NCBI RefSeq assembly: GCF_039769985.1
Contig: NZ_JBDNCH010000002.1
Span: 3,162,001-3,226,000, forward strand
DNA length: 64,000 nt
Direction: 5' to 3'
Source: Ponticoccus litoralis
GTDB lineage: Bacteria > Pseudomonadota > Alphaproteobacteria > Rhodobacterales > Rhodobacteraceae
How positions within the stretch are numbered: position 1 is the stretch's first letter; every line of letters starts with the position of its first letter. A program made the position numbers and the translations under genes. A model generated the notes under the pieces. That model had not been told where the DNA came from and did not search any database. It was given only the letters and a program-made list of their open reading frames with translations. Below, piece by piece: positions 26,900 through 37,960 of this stretch.

Positions 26900-27113
26900 T
26901 GCTTGCACAATATCTTGAGGGGCGTCTTTCATGTGGAAAACCATATGAGGCTTTCGAGTCACAGCTTCAGGACTTGCATCGGCTTGCATATCTTTTTCCA
27001 AAAGGCCAAGGTAGTTTGAGCGTCGATTGCACCCAAGCAATCGTTACCTCGAAATGGGGACAGGCAGGGCGCACGCGCTTTGCAGGTTTCGCAGAAACTG
27101 ACAGGAGTAAGAG
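26900..27113. other. AT-richer spacer with a hairpin
   Basis: This 214-base stretch is visibly lower in G+C than its surroundings (for example CATATGAGGC, CATATCTTTTTCC). It contains the hairpin CGATTGC-ACCCAA-GCAATCG at 27024-27043. An open frame starting at 26899 overlaps the previous stop by one base, but its later part is antisense-like and it runs through the next gene in another frame, so I do not call it. A promoter or small RNA for the lipoprotein is possible. Confidence 0.4.
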
Positions 27114-27254
27114 ATGTCCAAGAGCATCAAGCTTCTTGCCCTTTTTGCAGTCGCAGCCGGCGTTGCCGCATGCGCACAGCAGGAAGAAGAGTACGTCGTG
27201 GTCGACCCCGAGCCGATCACGGTCGAACCCGTCTACACCGGCAAGTACAAGTAA
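27114..27254 (+). CDS. Small lipoprotein
   Basis: A 46-codon gene with ACAGGAGTAAGAG before the ATG. MSKSIKLLALFAVAAGVAAC is a lipoprotein signal with lipobox VAAC, followed by an acidic and Val/Pro-rich mature peptide of 27 residues (QQEEEYVVVDPEPITVEPV...). It has its own rho-independent terminator. Small lipoproteins of this kind are common in Rhodobacteraceae and have no known function. Confidence 0.75.
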   Translation: MSKSIKLLALFAVAAGVAACAQQEEEYVVVDPEPITVEPVYTGKYK

Positions 27255-27260
27255 GAACCT

Positions 27261-27293
27261 ATCGGGACGGACGTTCGCGCCCGTCCCGATTTT
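27261..27293 (+). terminator. Rho-independent terminator after the small lipoprotein
   Basis: ATCGGGACGG and CCGTCCCGAT form a 10-bp perfect stem around ACGTTCGCGC, followed by TTT, 7 bases after the stop codon. Confidence 0.8.
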
Positions 27294-27332
27294 CCTCCCC
27301 TCGCGGGCCCTCGAAACACAGGAGGGCAGGGG

Positions 27333-27692
27333 ATGCTGAAGCACCGCGGCTTTCCCGGACGCCTGTCCGGCACCGATTTCCACTTTGTCATCCGTCGCGC
27401 CAATCCCAAGGGCGTCACTGCGCTGAAGCAGCTGGAGCGGTATCGCGATCGCCGTCCGGCGGACAAGCGCGCCGATGCCGCCTTCATGCAGGCGCTCTGG
27501 CAGCATTTCGGGACCGAGCCCTTCGAGCGCGGGAACCCGGATGCGGGCAGGCTGTCGTGGCTCTTTGGCCGCGAGGTCAAACCCTATGACGATCCCTTCG
27601 ACCCCGCCAGCTACGACTCGCTTCTGATCATCGACGAGGCGGTGGCCCGGGTCTCCTTCCCCGAGGCCTTCGAGGAGGCAGAGGAATGGTAG
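27333..27692 (+). CDS. Conserved-looking hypothetical protein
   Basis: A protein of 119 residues preceded by CAGGAGGGCAGGGG. It is soluble and charged: MLKHRGFPGRLSGTDFHFVIRRAN (shown as MLKHRGFPGRLSG), then GVTALKQLERYRDRRPADKRADAAFMQALWQHFG and an acidic tail ending EAFEEAEEW. Codon use and amino-acid balance match real genes of this genome. No domain is recognised. It lies inside the pccB-pccA interval. Confidence 0.65.
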   Translation: MLKHRGFPGRLSGTDFHFVIRRANPKGVTALKQLERYRDRRPADKRADAAFMQALWQHFGTEPFERGNPDAGRLSWLFGREVKPYDDPFDPASYDSLLIIDEAVARVSFPEAFEEAEEW

Positions 27693-28023
27693 GCGCAATA
27701 AGCGTGTTCTTGCCAATCCCGCGAAGCCTTGGGCAGGGTGCTGCCTATGGTTGCACAAATCGCTTTGCTGCACGGGGACGCAGGGTAAACCTTGTCCCGG
27801 GTACGGTTTGGGGCGCGTTTTCGGCCCCTTGTTCCCTTCGTGCCCACTCCCCATCGGGGCGGCTGGACGTTTCCCCGAACCAGCCGCCCCACCTCTCTCC
27901 CTGTCCCATCGGCCAATGTCCGCCTGACCCGGCGGAAAGCCATGGAACGGTTTACAATGCGCTGGCGTTGCCATGGCAGATGCCGCAGGAGAGTGGCCAA
28001 GAAACTGACACGGAGTCGAGACA
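27693..28023. other. Intergenic region with an 11-bp hairpin
   Basis: No gene is seen in these 331 bases. GGGGCGGCTGG and CCAGCCGCCCC (27856-27890) form a strong hairpin around ACGTTTCCCCGAA and may end transcription of the upstream gene. The part after 27930 presumably carries the promoter of the lipoprotein at 28024. Confidence 0.5.
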
Positions 28024-28224
28024 ATGCGTACCCTTATCATCGCCCTTACGGCCTGCACCGCCCTTGCTGCCTGCGAAGGCACCGACCTCGAGCGCGGCGC
28101 GCTGGGTGCCGGCATCGCGGGTGGCGCGGCCATGGCGACCGGCGGCAACGTGGCGGGCGCCGCTGCGGTTGGCGGCCTCGCCGGGGTGGTCTGCGACGAC
28201 GTCACGCCGCAGCTCTGCCGCTGA
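28024..28224 (+). CDS. Small glycine-zipper lipoprotein
   Basis: A protein of 66 residues. MRTLIIALTACTALAAC has lipobox LAAC (Cys 17). The mature part GALGAGIAGGAAMATGG...GGLAGVV is a Gly/Ala zipper able to pack as a membrane-associated hairpin, ending with two Cys (VVCDDVTPQLC) that could pair. It is flanked by hairpins and is probably transcribed alone. Function unknown. Confidence 0.78.
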   Translation: MRTLIIALTACTALAACEGTDLERGALGAGIAGGAAMATGGNVAGAAAVGGLAGVVCDDVTPQLCR

Positions 28225-28295
28225 CCTGACAGCCGGCCCGCGCGCCGGAACAGAGGGTGCGCCGTCGCTGACGGCGTCTCGCCCCATATCCATGC

Positions 28296-28332
28296 AACGC
28301 CGTCCGAAGCACAGGCTTCGGGCGGCGTTTGT
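28296..28332 (+). terminator. Rho-independent terminator upstream of pccA
   Basis: AACGCCGTCCGAAG and CTTCGGGCGGCGTT form a ~14-bp stem with one mismatch around CACAGG, followed by TTGT. It separates the lipoprotein unit from pccA, so pccA needs its own promoter or readthrough. Confidence 0.75.
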
Positions 28333-28377
28333 CGTTGCACAACAGCGCCCCAAGGCGCGGAAGACGAAGGGACTGAC

Positions 28378-30379
28378 ATGTTCGACAAGATCCTGATCGC
28401 GAACCGGGGCGAAATCGCCTGCCGCGTCATCAAGACGGCCCGCAAGATGGGCATCAAGACGGTCGCCGTCTATTCGGACGCCGACCGCAACGCCCTGCAT
28501 GTCGAAATGGCGGACGAGGCGGTGCACATCGGCCCGCCGCCCGCCAACCAGTCCTATATCGTGATCGACAAGATCATGGAGGCGATCAAGACCTCGGGCG
28601 CGCAGGCGGTGCATCCGGGTTATGGCTTCCTGTCCGAGAACGCCGGGTTCGCGCAGGCGCTGGAGGCCGCTGGCGTCGCCTTCGTCGGCCCGCCGGTCGG
28701 CGCCATCGAGAAGATGGGCGACAAGATCACCTCGAAGAAGATCGCCAAGGAGGCGGGCGTCTCGACGGTGCCCGGCTACATGGGCCTGATCGAGGACGCC
28801 GACGAGGCGGTGAAGATCAGCGGCGAGATCGGCTATCCGGTGATGATCAAGGCCTCCGCCGGTGGTGGCGGCAAGGGCATGCGCATCGCCTGGAACGACG
28901 AGGAGGCGCGTGAGGGCTTCCAATCGTCCAAGAACGAGGCGGCCAGCAGCTTTGGCGACGACCGAGATCTTCATCGAGAAGTTCGTCACCCAGCCGCGCC
29001 ACATCGAGATCGAGGTGCTGTGCGACAGCCATGGCAACGGCATCTACCTGAACGAGCGGGAATGCTCGATCCAGCGCCGCAACCAGAAGGTCGTCGAAGA
29101 GGCGCCCAGCCCCTTCCTCGACGAGGCCACGCGCAAGGCCATGGGCGAGCAGGCGGTGGCGCTGGCCAAGGCGGTGGACTACGCCAGCGCGGGCACCGTG
29201 GAATTCATCGTCGATGGCGAGCGGAACTTCTACTTCCTCGAGATGAACACCCGTCTTCAGGTGGAACACCCGGTGACGGAACTGATCACCGGCGTCGACC
29301 TCGTGGAACAGATGATCCGCATCGCCAATGGCGAGGCCCTGTCGATCACCCAGGACGACGTGAAGATCGACGGCTGGGCCATCGAGAACCGGCTTTACGC
29401 CGAAGACCCCTATCGCAACTTCCTGCCTTCCATCGGGCGGCTGGCCCGCTACCGTCCGCCCGCCGAGGGCGATCTGGGCGAGGGCGTCGTGCGCAACGAC
29501 ACCGGCGTCTACGAGGGCGGCGAGATCTCGATGTACTACGACCCGATGATCGCCAAGCTTTGCACATGGGCGCCCACGCGCGCGCAGGCGATCGAGACCA
29601 TGCGCCGCGCGCTCGACAGTTTCGAGGTCGAGGGCATCGGTCACAACCTGCCCTTCGTCGCCGCCGTGATGGATCACCCCAAGTTCATCTCGGGCGACAT
29701 GACCACCGCCTTTATCGCCGAGGAATACCCCGAGGGCTTCGAGGGCGTGACGCTGGACGACAGCCAGCTGAAGCCCGTCGCGGCGGCGGCGGCGGCGATG
29801 AACCGCGTCGCCGAGATCCGGCGCACGCGGGTCTCGGGCCGTCTCGACAACCACGAACGCCGGGTCGGCTCGGACTGGGTCGTGGGGCTTCAGGGGCAGG
29901 ACTTCGCGGTGACGGTCGAGGCCGATCAGGGCGGCTCCACCGTCCGCTTCGAGGACGGCACCACGCATCGGGTCGAGGGGGCGTGGACGCCGGGCGACAG
30001 CCTTGCGCATATGACCGTCGACGGCGCGGCGCTGGTGCTGAAGGTCGATAAGATCGTGCAGGGCTTCCGCCTTCGCACCCGCGGGGCCGACATGAAGGTC
30101 CACGTGCGCTCTCCGCGCCAGGCGGAACTGGCGAAGCTGATGCCCGAGAAGCTGCCGCCCGACACCTCGAAGCTGCTGCTCTGCCCGATGCCGGGGCTGA
30201 TCGTGAAGGTCAATGTCGCCGAGGGCGACGAGGTGCAGGAGGGGCAGGCGCTCTGCACCGTCGAGGCGATGAAGATGGAGAACATCCTGCGCGCCGAACG
30301 CCGGGGCGTGGTGTCGAAGATCAACGCCGGGGCGGGCGACAGCCTTGCGGTGGACGACGTCATCATGGAGTTCGAGTGA
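28378..30379 (+). CDS. pccA: Propionyl-CoA carboxylase, biotin carboxylase (alpha) subunit (frameshift near 28963)
   Basis: MFDKILIANRGEIACRVI opens the biotin carboxylase domain; the ATP-grasp loop is KASAGGGGKGMR, followed by FIEKFVTQPRHIEIEVL, ECSIQRRNQK and EMNTRLQVEHPVTE. The C-terminus is a biotinyl domain with the attachment lysine in VEAMKMEN. One base inserted near CCGAGATC (28962) breaks the frame; removal gives 666 residues, normal for PccA. The enzyme carboxylates biotin with bicarbonate and ATP and works with PccB. The organisation pccB, several small genes, pccA is typical for this family of bacteria. Confidence 0.94.
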
Positions 30380-30383
30380 CATC

Positions 30384-30761
30384 ATGCTCCGCGGCCTCCG
30401 CATCTGGCTCTTTCACGGGTTGGCCTTTCTGGCCGGCATGATCGTGTCGGCGGTGGTGGCCTCGGGGCTGATGGTGCTGGCGCCGGGCGGGGCACCGGCG
30501 GTGATTGCCGTCGCCGCGGCGGGGCTGACGCTGGGCTACCTGGTCTGGGCGGCGCTGGTCTGCCTGCTGCTGGACATGGCGGCCGGGCCGGTGCTGAAGC
30601 TGATCGGGCCGGGGCTGCTGATCGCCACGATGCTGGGCTATTTCGCGCTGATCTACTGGGAGGTGGCCACACCGACCGAGGGCAGCGTCCTGATCTACCT
30701 GCTTCTCTTCCTCGCCGGTGGCCTCTGGCTGTCGTTTCGACCCGAGGAATGGGAGGAATGA
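30384..30761 (+). CDS. Small four-helix membrane protein
   Basis: A protein of 125 residues beginning 4 bases after pccA. Four hydrophobic segments are visible (about residues 10-32, 36-62, 70-90 and 98-115), with a short charged C-terminus FRPEEWEE. No family is recognised. The tight spacing indicates cotranscription with pccA. Confidence 0.72.
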   Translation: MLRGLRIWLFHGLAFLAGMIVSAVVASGLMVLAPGGAPAVIAVAAAGLTLGYLVWAALVCLLLDMAAGPVLKLIGPGLLIATMLGYFALIYWEVATPTEGSVLIYLLLFLAGGLWLSFRPEEWEE

Positions 30762-30836
30762 GCCCGCTGCCGGAAACCCTTTGGCAAGGCCCTTGCGCTA
30801 GCCTTTCCCTCGTGGACAACCACGGGGGGAAGGGCC

Positions 30837-31466
30837 TTGCGACGCGTCTTGATGCAATGGGCGGCCTGCTGGCGGGCGGGGGCGAAGGCCCTTGGCAAGG
30901 CGCTGTTGCGGTGCGGGCCGGTTCCGGCAAGGGCCTTCCGCGCGGGCCGCGGGCTGGGCGCCGACTGGCTGGCGGGGGCCTGTGGCCTTGCGCTGCTGGC
31001 GGGCTGCCTGCCGCTGGACCGGGAAGAGGCGGTGCGCAGGGAGGTCGGTCGCTTCGTCTTCCTGGCCCAGACGCGCGATTTCAGATCGACCGCGACCTGC
31101 ACCGCCGCCTCGTTCGAGGTGATTTCGGACCAGTTGCGCACCACCGGCGGGCCGGTCCGGGTGTCCTCGGTGCGCGATGCGCTGCCGCGCTTGCAGAAGG
31201 GGCAGGCGGTGGCCTTCGAAATCCCCGGGGCCTCGCCCAATGCGATTTCCGAGGCGTTGATGTCGCTGTCCCTGCCGACCGGTCTGGGCCTTGTCTCGGC
31301 GGTGGTCGGCCCGGCGCGCGGCTGCATGTCAGAGGTCTTCAGGATGGATGTCGCGATGGTTCTCGCCTCGCCCGACACGGTGCTGGTCTACGACCCCGGA
31401 CGCGATGCGGCGCTGCTGCTGTACCGGCCTTTGCCCATCGCCTTCTTCCTGCGCGGCACCGTCTGA
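30837..31466 (+). CDS. Hypothetical protein with internal lipobox-like segment
   Basis: A frame of 209 residues starting with TTG at 30837 behind GGGGGAAGGG; an ATG at 30852 is an alternative. A basic N-terminal region precedes a hydrophobic stretch WLAGACGLALLAGC resembling a lipoprotein signal, so the true start may lie closer to it. The remaining ~150 residues (VGRFVFLAQTRDFRSTATCTAASFEVISDQL onward) form a soluble domain with conserved-looking Cys in TCTAASF and GCMSEVF. Function unknown; it follows pccA and the membrane protein on the same strand. Confidence 0.6.
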   Translation: MRRVLMQWAACWRAGAKALGKALLRCGPVPARAFRAGRGLGADWLAGACGLALLAGCLPLDREEAVRREVGRFVFLAQTRDFRSTATCTAASFEVISDQLRTTGGPVRVSSVRDALPRLQKGQAVAFEIPGASPNAISEALMSLSLPTGLGLVSAVVGPARGCMSEVFRMDVAMVLASPDTVLVYDPGRDAALLLYRPLPIAFFLRGTV

Positions 31467-31473
31467 GCGGGCT

Positions 31474-31944
31474 TTACCGCAGCGCGTCGCGGCGCTCGCG
31501 GACCTCCTGCTGGCGCAGCGGCTGCTTGTCGATCGAGCGGGTGATCTCGCGCACCGACCAGGGCGAGGGCTTGCGGGCGATGATCGTGCCGTCCTTGGCG
31601 ATGATCGTCAGGGCGAAGCCGCGTGGCCGCAGCTTTTGCCGCACCGCGGTGCGCGCCGCCGGGTCGGTGTCGGTGATCACCACCACGTCGCGCTCTTCCA
31701 GCGCATCCAGCCGTTCTGTCAGCAAGGCCATCTGCTGCACGAACCGGGGGTCGGCGGCATTGTCCGCGAAGACCACGATGGGGCGCCGCAGCCAGATCCA
31801 GTCGTCCAGCGTGGTCTCGGCTGCGGAGCGGATCATCTCGAACGGCTCCGGGACGGTGACGTCCTGCTCGGCCCCCTGCGCGGCGCCGATCCCGGCCCAG
31901 AGGCCCAGTGTCACCACCGCGAATAGTCGGAAATGCTTGTTCAT
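31474..31944 (-). CDS. DUF4174 periplasmic protein
   Basis: A protein of 156 residues starting MNKHFRLFAVVTLGLWAGIGAAQG, a Sec signal. The mature domain PIVVFADNAADPRFVQQMALL, RDVVVITDTDPAA, RPRGFALTIIAKDG and the end SIDKQPLRQQEVRER matches DUF4174, a thioredoxin-like fold lacking catalytic cysteines. Upstream in-frame ATG codons are not used because they would bury the signal. Function unknown; it converges on the gene at 30837. Confidence 0.85.
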   Translation of the reverse strand: MNKHFRLFAVVTLGLWAGIGAAQGAEQDVTVPEPFEMIRSAAETTLDDWIWLRRPIVVFADNAADPRFVQQMALLTERLDALEERDVVVITDTDPAARTAVRQKLRPRGFALTIIAKDGTIIARKPSPWSVREITRSIDKQPLRQQEVRERRDALR

Positions 31945-32990
31945 ACGGCAAGATATAAGCCGCCCCCGGCGTTCTGCACAGTCCGCCACCGCCCGCCCGC
32001 GCGAAAATTTTATCTTTAACCGCCCGCTCACCCCGATCCCCGACACTCGCGGCACGGCGGCGCCGGTCGCCGCGGCGAAAGGATCGAAGAGCATGGACGT
32101 CATTCTGCATCTCGGCGCGCATCGCACCGGCTCCACCAGCTTTCAGCACTGGCTGCGCGCGCATCGCGCCGGGCTGCAGGCGGCGGGTATCGGGTTCTGG
32201 GGGCCGTGGCGCACGCGGTCGGGCCTGCTGAACGGCATCGCGGACCCGCGCCAGAGCGCGCAGGCGGCGGCGCGCCGCGCCGGGCGGCTGGGGCTGAACC
32301 TTGCCCGCGCGAAGCGGCACGGCCTTGGCGCGCTTGTGGTCTCGGACGAGAACATGCTTGGCACCCCCCGGCGCTGCCTGCGGCGGGGCGTGCTGTACCA
32401 CGACGCGGGGGAACGTCTGGCGCGGCTGTCGCAGGCCTTTTGCCAGCCCCGGCGCATCGTGCTTCAGATCCGGTCGCTGGACGCCTGGTGGGCCTCCGGC
32501 ATGGCCTGGCTGATCCCGCGCGGCGAGGCGGTTCCGGCGCCGGAGCATGTCGCGCGCATCGCGGGCAGCGCACGCAGCTGGCGCCATGTGGTGACCGATA
32601 TCGCCTGCGCCTGCCCGGGCTCCGAGATCGTCGTGACCGCCTTCGAGACATACGGCAACCGGCCCGACCGGCTGCTTGCGGCCATGACCGGCCGGACCGA
32701 CCGGATGCCGCTGCGCGCCGGGACCTTCTGGGCCAACCGGCGCCCCGACCTTGCGACCCTGCGCGCCTGCCTTGCCGGGCGCGGGCAGGACGGCGGAGCC
32801 CTGCGGGCGGATGGCCCGCGCTGGCAACCTTTCGACGCCGCACAGGTGGCGGAGCTGCGCGAACGCTATGCCGACGACCTCTTCTGGCTGATGTCGGGGG
32901 CGGACGGGCTGGCGAGCCTGAGACAAGAGGAAGCGCCCGCAAGACCGGGAATACATCCGGCGGCGGGCCTGAAAGACAAAGGACAAGGAC

Positions 32991-35129
<2,139 letters not shown>

Positions 35130-35159
35130 GACGGTGTTTCGCCCCGCTTGCGCGGGGCG

Positions 35160-35220
35160 ACCGGCCGGGGGCCAGCCCCCGGACCCCCCGAGGTACTTGC
35201 AAGACCGAAGAAGGGCAGGG
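35160..35220. repeat. Dispersed 3'-end element after the mutase gene
   Basis: GGGGGCCAGCCCCC hairpin followed by CCCCGAGGTACTTGCAAGACCGAAGAAGGGCAGGG, 30 bases after the scpA stop; a variant with TACTTG in place of TATTTG. Confidence 0.68.
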
Positions 35221-35292
35221 CCGGCATGAGACGCGCGCGCGCCCCGGGGCCGGAGGCGCCGGGGTCCGCAGGGGGGCGCGAGCGGTGCGCGC

Positions 35293-35457
35293 CTATTTCG
35301 TCAGGATCAGTTTTCCGGCGCGGGTGATGCGCAGGATGTAGGTCTGGCCGTCCAGCACGATTTCGGCCTTCACGCCATCGGTGATCAGGTCGTGGGCGTC
35401 GTAGACCGGCGTGGCACCCTGGGCGGCGGCGGTGACGGGTTCGGGAGCGCGGCTCAT
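35293..35457 (-). CDS. hemP: Hemin uptake protein HemP
   Basis: A 54-residue protein too short for most gene finders. VYDAHDLITDGVKAEIVLDG followed by YILRITRAGKLILTK is the HemP signature including its C-terminal RITRAGKLILTK. HemP genes accompany haem and iron uptake loci in alpha- and gammaproteobacteria and are iron regulated; in some species HemP (HmuP) activates haem-receptor transcription. An alternative start (ATG at 35466, adding MTF) overlaps the stop of the upstream 48-codon gene by ATGA. No haem receptor lies nearby, so the gene acts in trans or is an orphan. Confidence 0.88.
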   Translation of the reverse strand: MSRAPEPVTAAAQGATPVYDAHDLITDGVKAEIVLDGQTYILRITRAGKLILTK

Positions 35458-35462
35458 GAAGG

Positions 35463-35609
35463 TCATCGTGCCTCTTCCCCGCCGCGGGTCTTGCGGTCGA
35501 TCAGCGCCTCGAGCGCGAGGTCACCGATGGCCGATGCATCGGCGCCGGTCTCGATCAGCGTCTTCCAGTCGGGAGTGCGGGGCGCCCGGTCCTGCGTCCT
35601 TTGGGTCAT
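35463..35609 (-). CDS. 48-residue protein upstream of hemP
   Basis: MTQRTQDRAPRTPDWKTLIE and the helix-like ADASAIGDLALEALIDRKTRGG, ending EEAR with TGA at 35463. A GAGGAACG lies before the ATG. Its stop overlaps a possible hemP start, so the two are probably translated together. The helix could be a small regulatory or adaptor peptide; no family is recognised. Confidence 0.55.
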   Translation of the reverse strand: MTQRTQDRAPRTPDWKTLIETGADASAIGDLALEALIDRKTRGGEEAR

Positions 35610-35724
35610 TGTCGTTCCTCTTGTCCGACATCCGGGCTTCCTTGGCGGTGGCTGGGACGGGCGCGGCGTCGCGCCTGTTTCTTGCAAAGGTGACGGATCG
35701 AGTCGCCTTTTCAGCACCTGTTTT

Positions 35725-35747
35725 TCATAACCTATTATTTTAGTCAA
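35725..35747 (-). promoter_or_regulatory. AT-rich candidate iron-responsive promoter for hemP unit
   Basis: Reading on the minus strand, TTGACTAAAATAATAGG is followed by TTATGAAAAAC in an otherwise very GC-rich region, about 115 bases before the 48-codon gene. The imperfect dyad and AT content fit an operator of an iron regulator (Irr, RirA or Fur-like), but I cannot assign it to a known box. Confidence 0.4.
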
Positions 35748-35869
35748 GAATATCCGGGGCCGGGGAGCGGGGCCGGGTGTGGACTGTCTGATCCATGGGC
35801 CGCCTGCACAAGGCAAAGCGTACGCGGATCGCTCCGCGGCTCGCTGTGTTTCTGCCGGTTGGCGCTGGC

Positions 35870-37057
35870 CTATTGTGCCGCCTGCACCTCTGCCGGGGCG
35901 GGTTCCGTGCTGGACAGGCGCAGGGCGACGAAGCCCGTGACGCCCGAGATCAGCGACCCGCAGAGCACGCCCAGCCGCACGCCGTTCATCAGTTCCTGAT
36001 CGTCGAAGCTGAGAGAGCCGATGAACAGCGACATGGTAAAGCCGATCCCCGCAAGACAGGCGACGCCGAAGATCTGCGCCCAGTTCGCGCCATGCGGTTT
36101 GCGGGCGAGGCCCGGGCGCACCATCAGGTAGGTGATGCCGAAAACGCCGACCATCTTGCCCAGCACCAGCCCCGAGGCGATGCCAAGCGGCAGCGGCGCG
36201 AGAAGATCGGCAAAGCTGATGCCGGTCAGCACCACGCCGGCATTGGCGAAGGCGAAGATCGGGATGATGCCGAAGAGCACGTAGGGCGCAAGCCCATGCT
36301 CGATCGAATGCAGAGGCGACTTGCCCCATTTGTCCTTGAGCGGGATGAAGAAGGCGGTCAGCACGCCGGCCAGCGTCGCATGGACCCCGGATTTCAGCAC
36401 GAAGAACCACATCACCACGCCAAGCAGCAGGATCGGTGCCACGCGGTGCCAGCGCCGCATGTTCATCCAGAACATCAGCACCGCCGGGATCAGCGCGAGG
36501 AAGAGGTAATCGACCTTCAGCTCGGCGGTATAGAACAAGGCGATGATCAGGATCGCGCCCATGTCGTCGAGGATCGCCAGCGTCAGCAGGAAGATCTTCA
36601 GCGACGAGGGCACGCGGTCGCCCACCAGCGCCAGAACCCCCAGCGCGAAGGCGATATCGGTCGCCGCCGGGATCGCCCAGCCGCCGACCGTCACCGGGTT
36701 GCCCCAGTTGAAGGCCGGGAAGAACAGCGCCGGCAGCACCATGCCGCCCACCGCCGCCATGCCGGGCAGCACCACGTCCGAGGGGTTCTTGAGTTTGCCT
36801 TCCAGCAATTCGCGCTTCAGTTCCAGCCCGATGAGGAAGAAGAAGATCGCCATGAGGCCGTCGTTGATCCACAGGATCAGGGGTTTTTCCAGCCCCTCAC
36901 CGCTGATGGTGACGGCCAGATAGGCGCCCAGCACGCCCTCGTAGACGCCGGAAAGCGCCGAATTGGCCACGATCATGGCCGCCAGGGCCGCGACGATCAG
37001 CAGGATGCCCCCTGAGGCTTCGTGCGAAAAGAAGCGGTCGATGGCGCGTAAAAGCAT
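35870..37057 (-). CDS. nhaA: Na+/H+ antiporter NhaA
   Basis: A protein of 395 residues with ~12 membrane segments. The active-site aspartates are in LAILDDMGAILII (the Asp163/Asp164 pair of E. coli NhaA) and AIPAATDIAFALGVLAL carries the Asp133 region. FFFLIGLELKRELLEG is the pH-sensor loop and GIGFTMSLFIGSLSF the final helix with Lys300-region equivalents. It exchanges two protons for one sodium ion, which suits a marine lifestyle. It stands alone, with an AT-rich upstream region. Confidence 0.95.
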   Translation of the reverse strand: MLLRAIDRFFSHEASGGILLIVAALAAMIVANSALSGVYEGVLGAYLAVTISGEGLEKPLILWINDGLMAIFFFLIGLELKRELLEGKLKNPSDVVLPGMAAVGGMVLPALFFPAFNWGNPVTVGGWAIPAATDIAFALGVLALVGDRVPSSLKIFLLTLAILDDMGAILIIALFYTAELKVDYLFLALIPAVLMFWMNMRRWHRVAPILLLGVVMWFFVLKSGVHATLAGVLTAFFIPLKDKWGKSPLHSIEHGLAPYVLFGIIPIFAFANAGVVLTGISFADLLAPLPLGIASGLVLGKMVGVFGITYLMVRPGLARKPHGANWAQIFGVACLAGIGFTMSLFIGSLSFDDQELMNGVRLGVLCGSLISGVTGFVALRLSSTEPAPAEVQAAQ

Positions 37058-37199
37058 TAAGAGTCCCCCGTTTGGAATGATGGTTTTTCACGTGGGGCTG
37101 AATCGTTCCAAATCAACGTCCGAAATGCACATTTAGTGCTTTCTTGCGCCTTCCGACCGAACTAACTTTCTGCATCCGCACGGTCACACGGCAGGGTCC

Positions 37200-37820
37200 A
37201 TGGAAAAGCTGGTACTCGATCACATCGCTGTTCTTGCTGCCTCTCTGGCAGAGGCGACCTCTCATGCCGAGCGCACGCTGGGGCAGCCGCTGTCGCCCGG
37301 CGGGACACATGCCCGCTTTGGCACCCACAACCAGTTGATCGCGCTGGCCCCGGATCTGTACCTCGAAGCGATCGCGGTGGATCCTTCGGCGCCGGATCCG
37401 CAGGACGCGCGGTGGTTCGGGCTGGACAGTTTTTCCGGGCCGGCGCGGCTGGACAAGTGGATCTGCCGGGTCGCGGACCTGGATGCGGCGCTGGCGGTTT
37501 TCCCGATGGCCGGGCGCCCGGTGTCCCCGGAACGCGGGGCGCTGCGCTGGCGCATTGCGGTGCCCGAGGACGGTGCGCTGCCCTTCGACGGGGTCTTTCC
37601 GGCGCTGATCCAGTGGCAAAGCCCGGTGCCGCCGGGCAAGGCCCTGACCGCCTCGGGCCTGACGCTGGAGCGGCTGACCGTGACCCATCCCGAGATCGAG
37701 GCCCTGGAGGCGCTGCTGGCGCCGCATCTGGATGCGCCGCTGGTGCGCTTTGCCAGGGGCGCGCGGGCGGGTCTGGCGGCGCAGGTGAAACGGCCCGACG
37801 AGATCGTCACGCTGACCTGA
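37200..37820 (+). CDS. Glyoxalase-like (VOC fold) protein
   Basis: A protein of 206 residues starting MEKLVLDHIAVLAASLAEA, the first beta-alpha unit of a vicinal oxygen chelate domain. GTHARFGTHNQLIAL and LYLEAIAVDP match the Glyoxalase_3 type often found in Rhodobacteraceae. A possible metal His is in LDHIAV and Glu in YLEAIA. Substrate unknown. Confidence 0.75.
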   Translation: MEKLVLDHIAVLAASLAEATSHAERTLGQPLSPGGTHARFGTHNQLIALAPDLYLEAIAVDPSAPDPQDARWFGLDSFSGPARLDKWICRVADLDAALAVFPMAGRPVSPERGALRWRIAVPEDGALPFDGVFPALIQWQSPVPPGKALTASGLTLERLTVTHPEIEALEALLAPHLDAPLVRFARGARAGLAAQVKRPDEIVTLT

Positions 37821-37960
37821 GCGCAGGGCGCCGCTGCCAAAGGCCCGTCGCCGGATGCATCAGGCGGGGTTTTTGCACTGCCGCACAGTTTTTCGCTCAT
37901 GCAGAAAAATCCCGTGATTCCCGCCCTGACAGTCGGGGCGCTTCCGCGTAAGATGACCCC

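Noticed and set aside
26899..27339. 146-codon frame overlapping the DUF6497 stop
   Set aside because: Only the first third has normal composition; the rest overlaps the small lipoprotein and its terminator in another frame.
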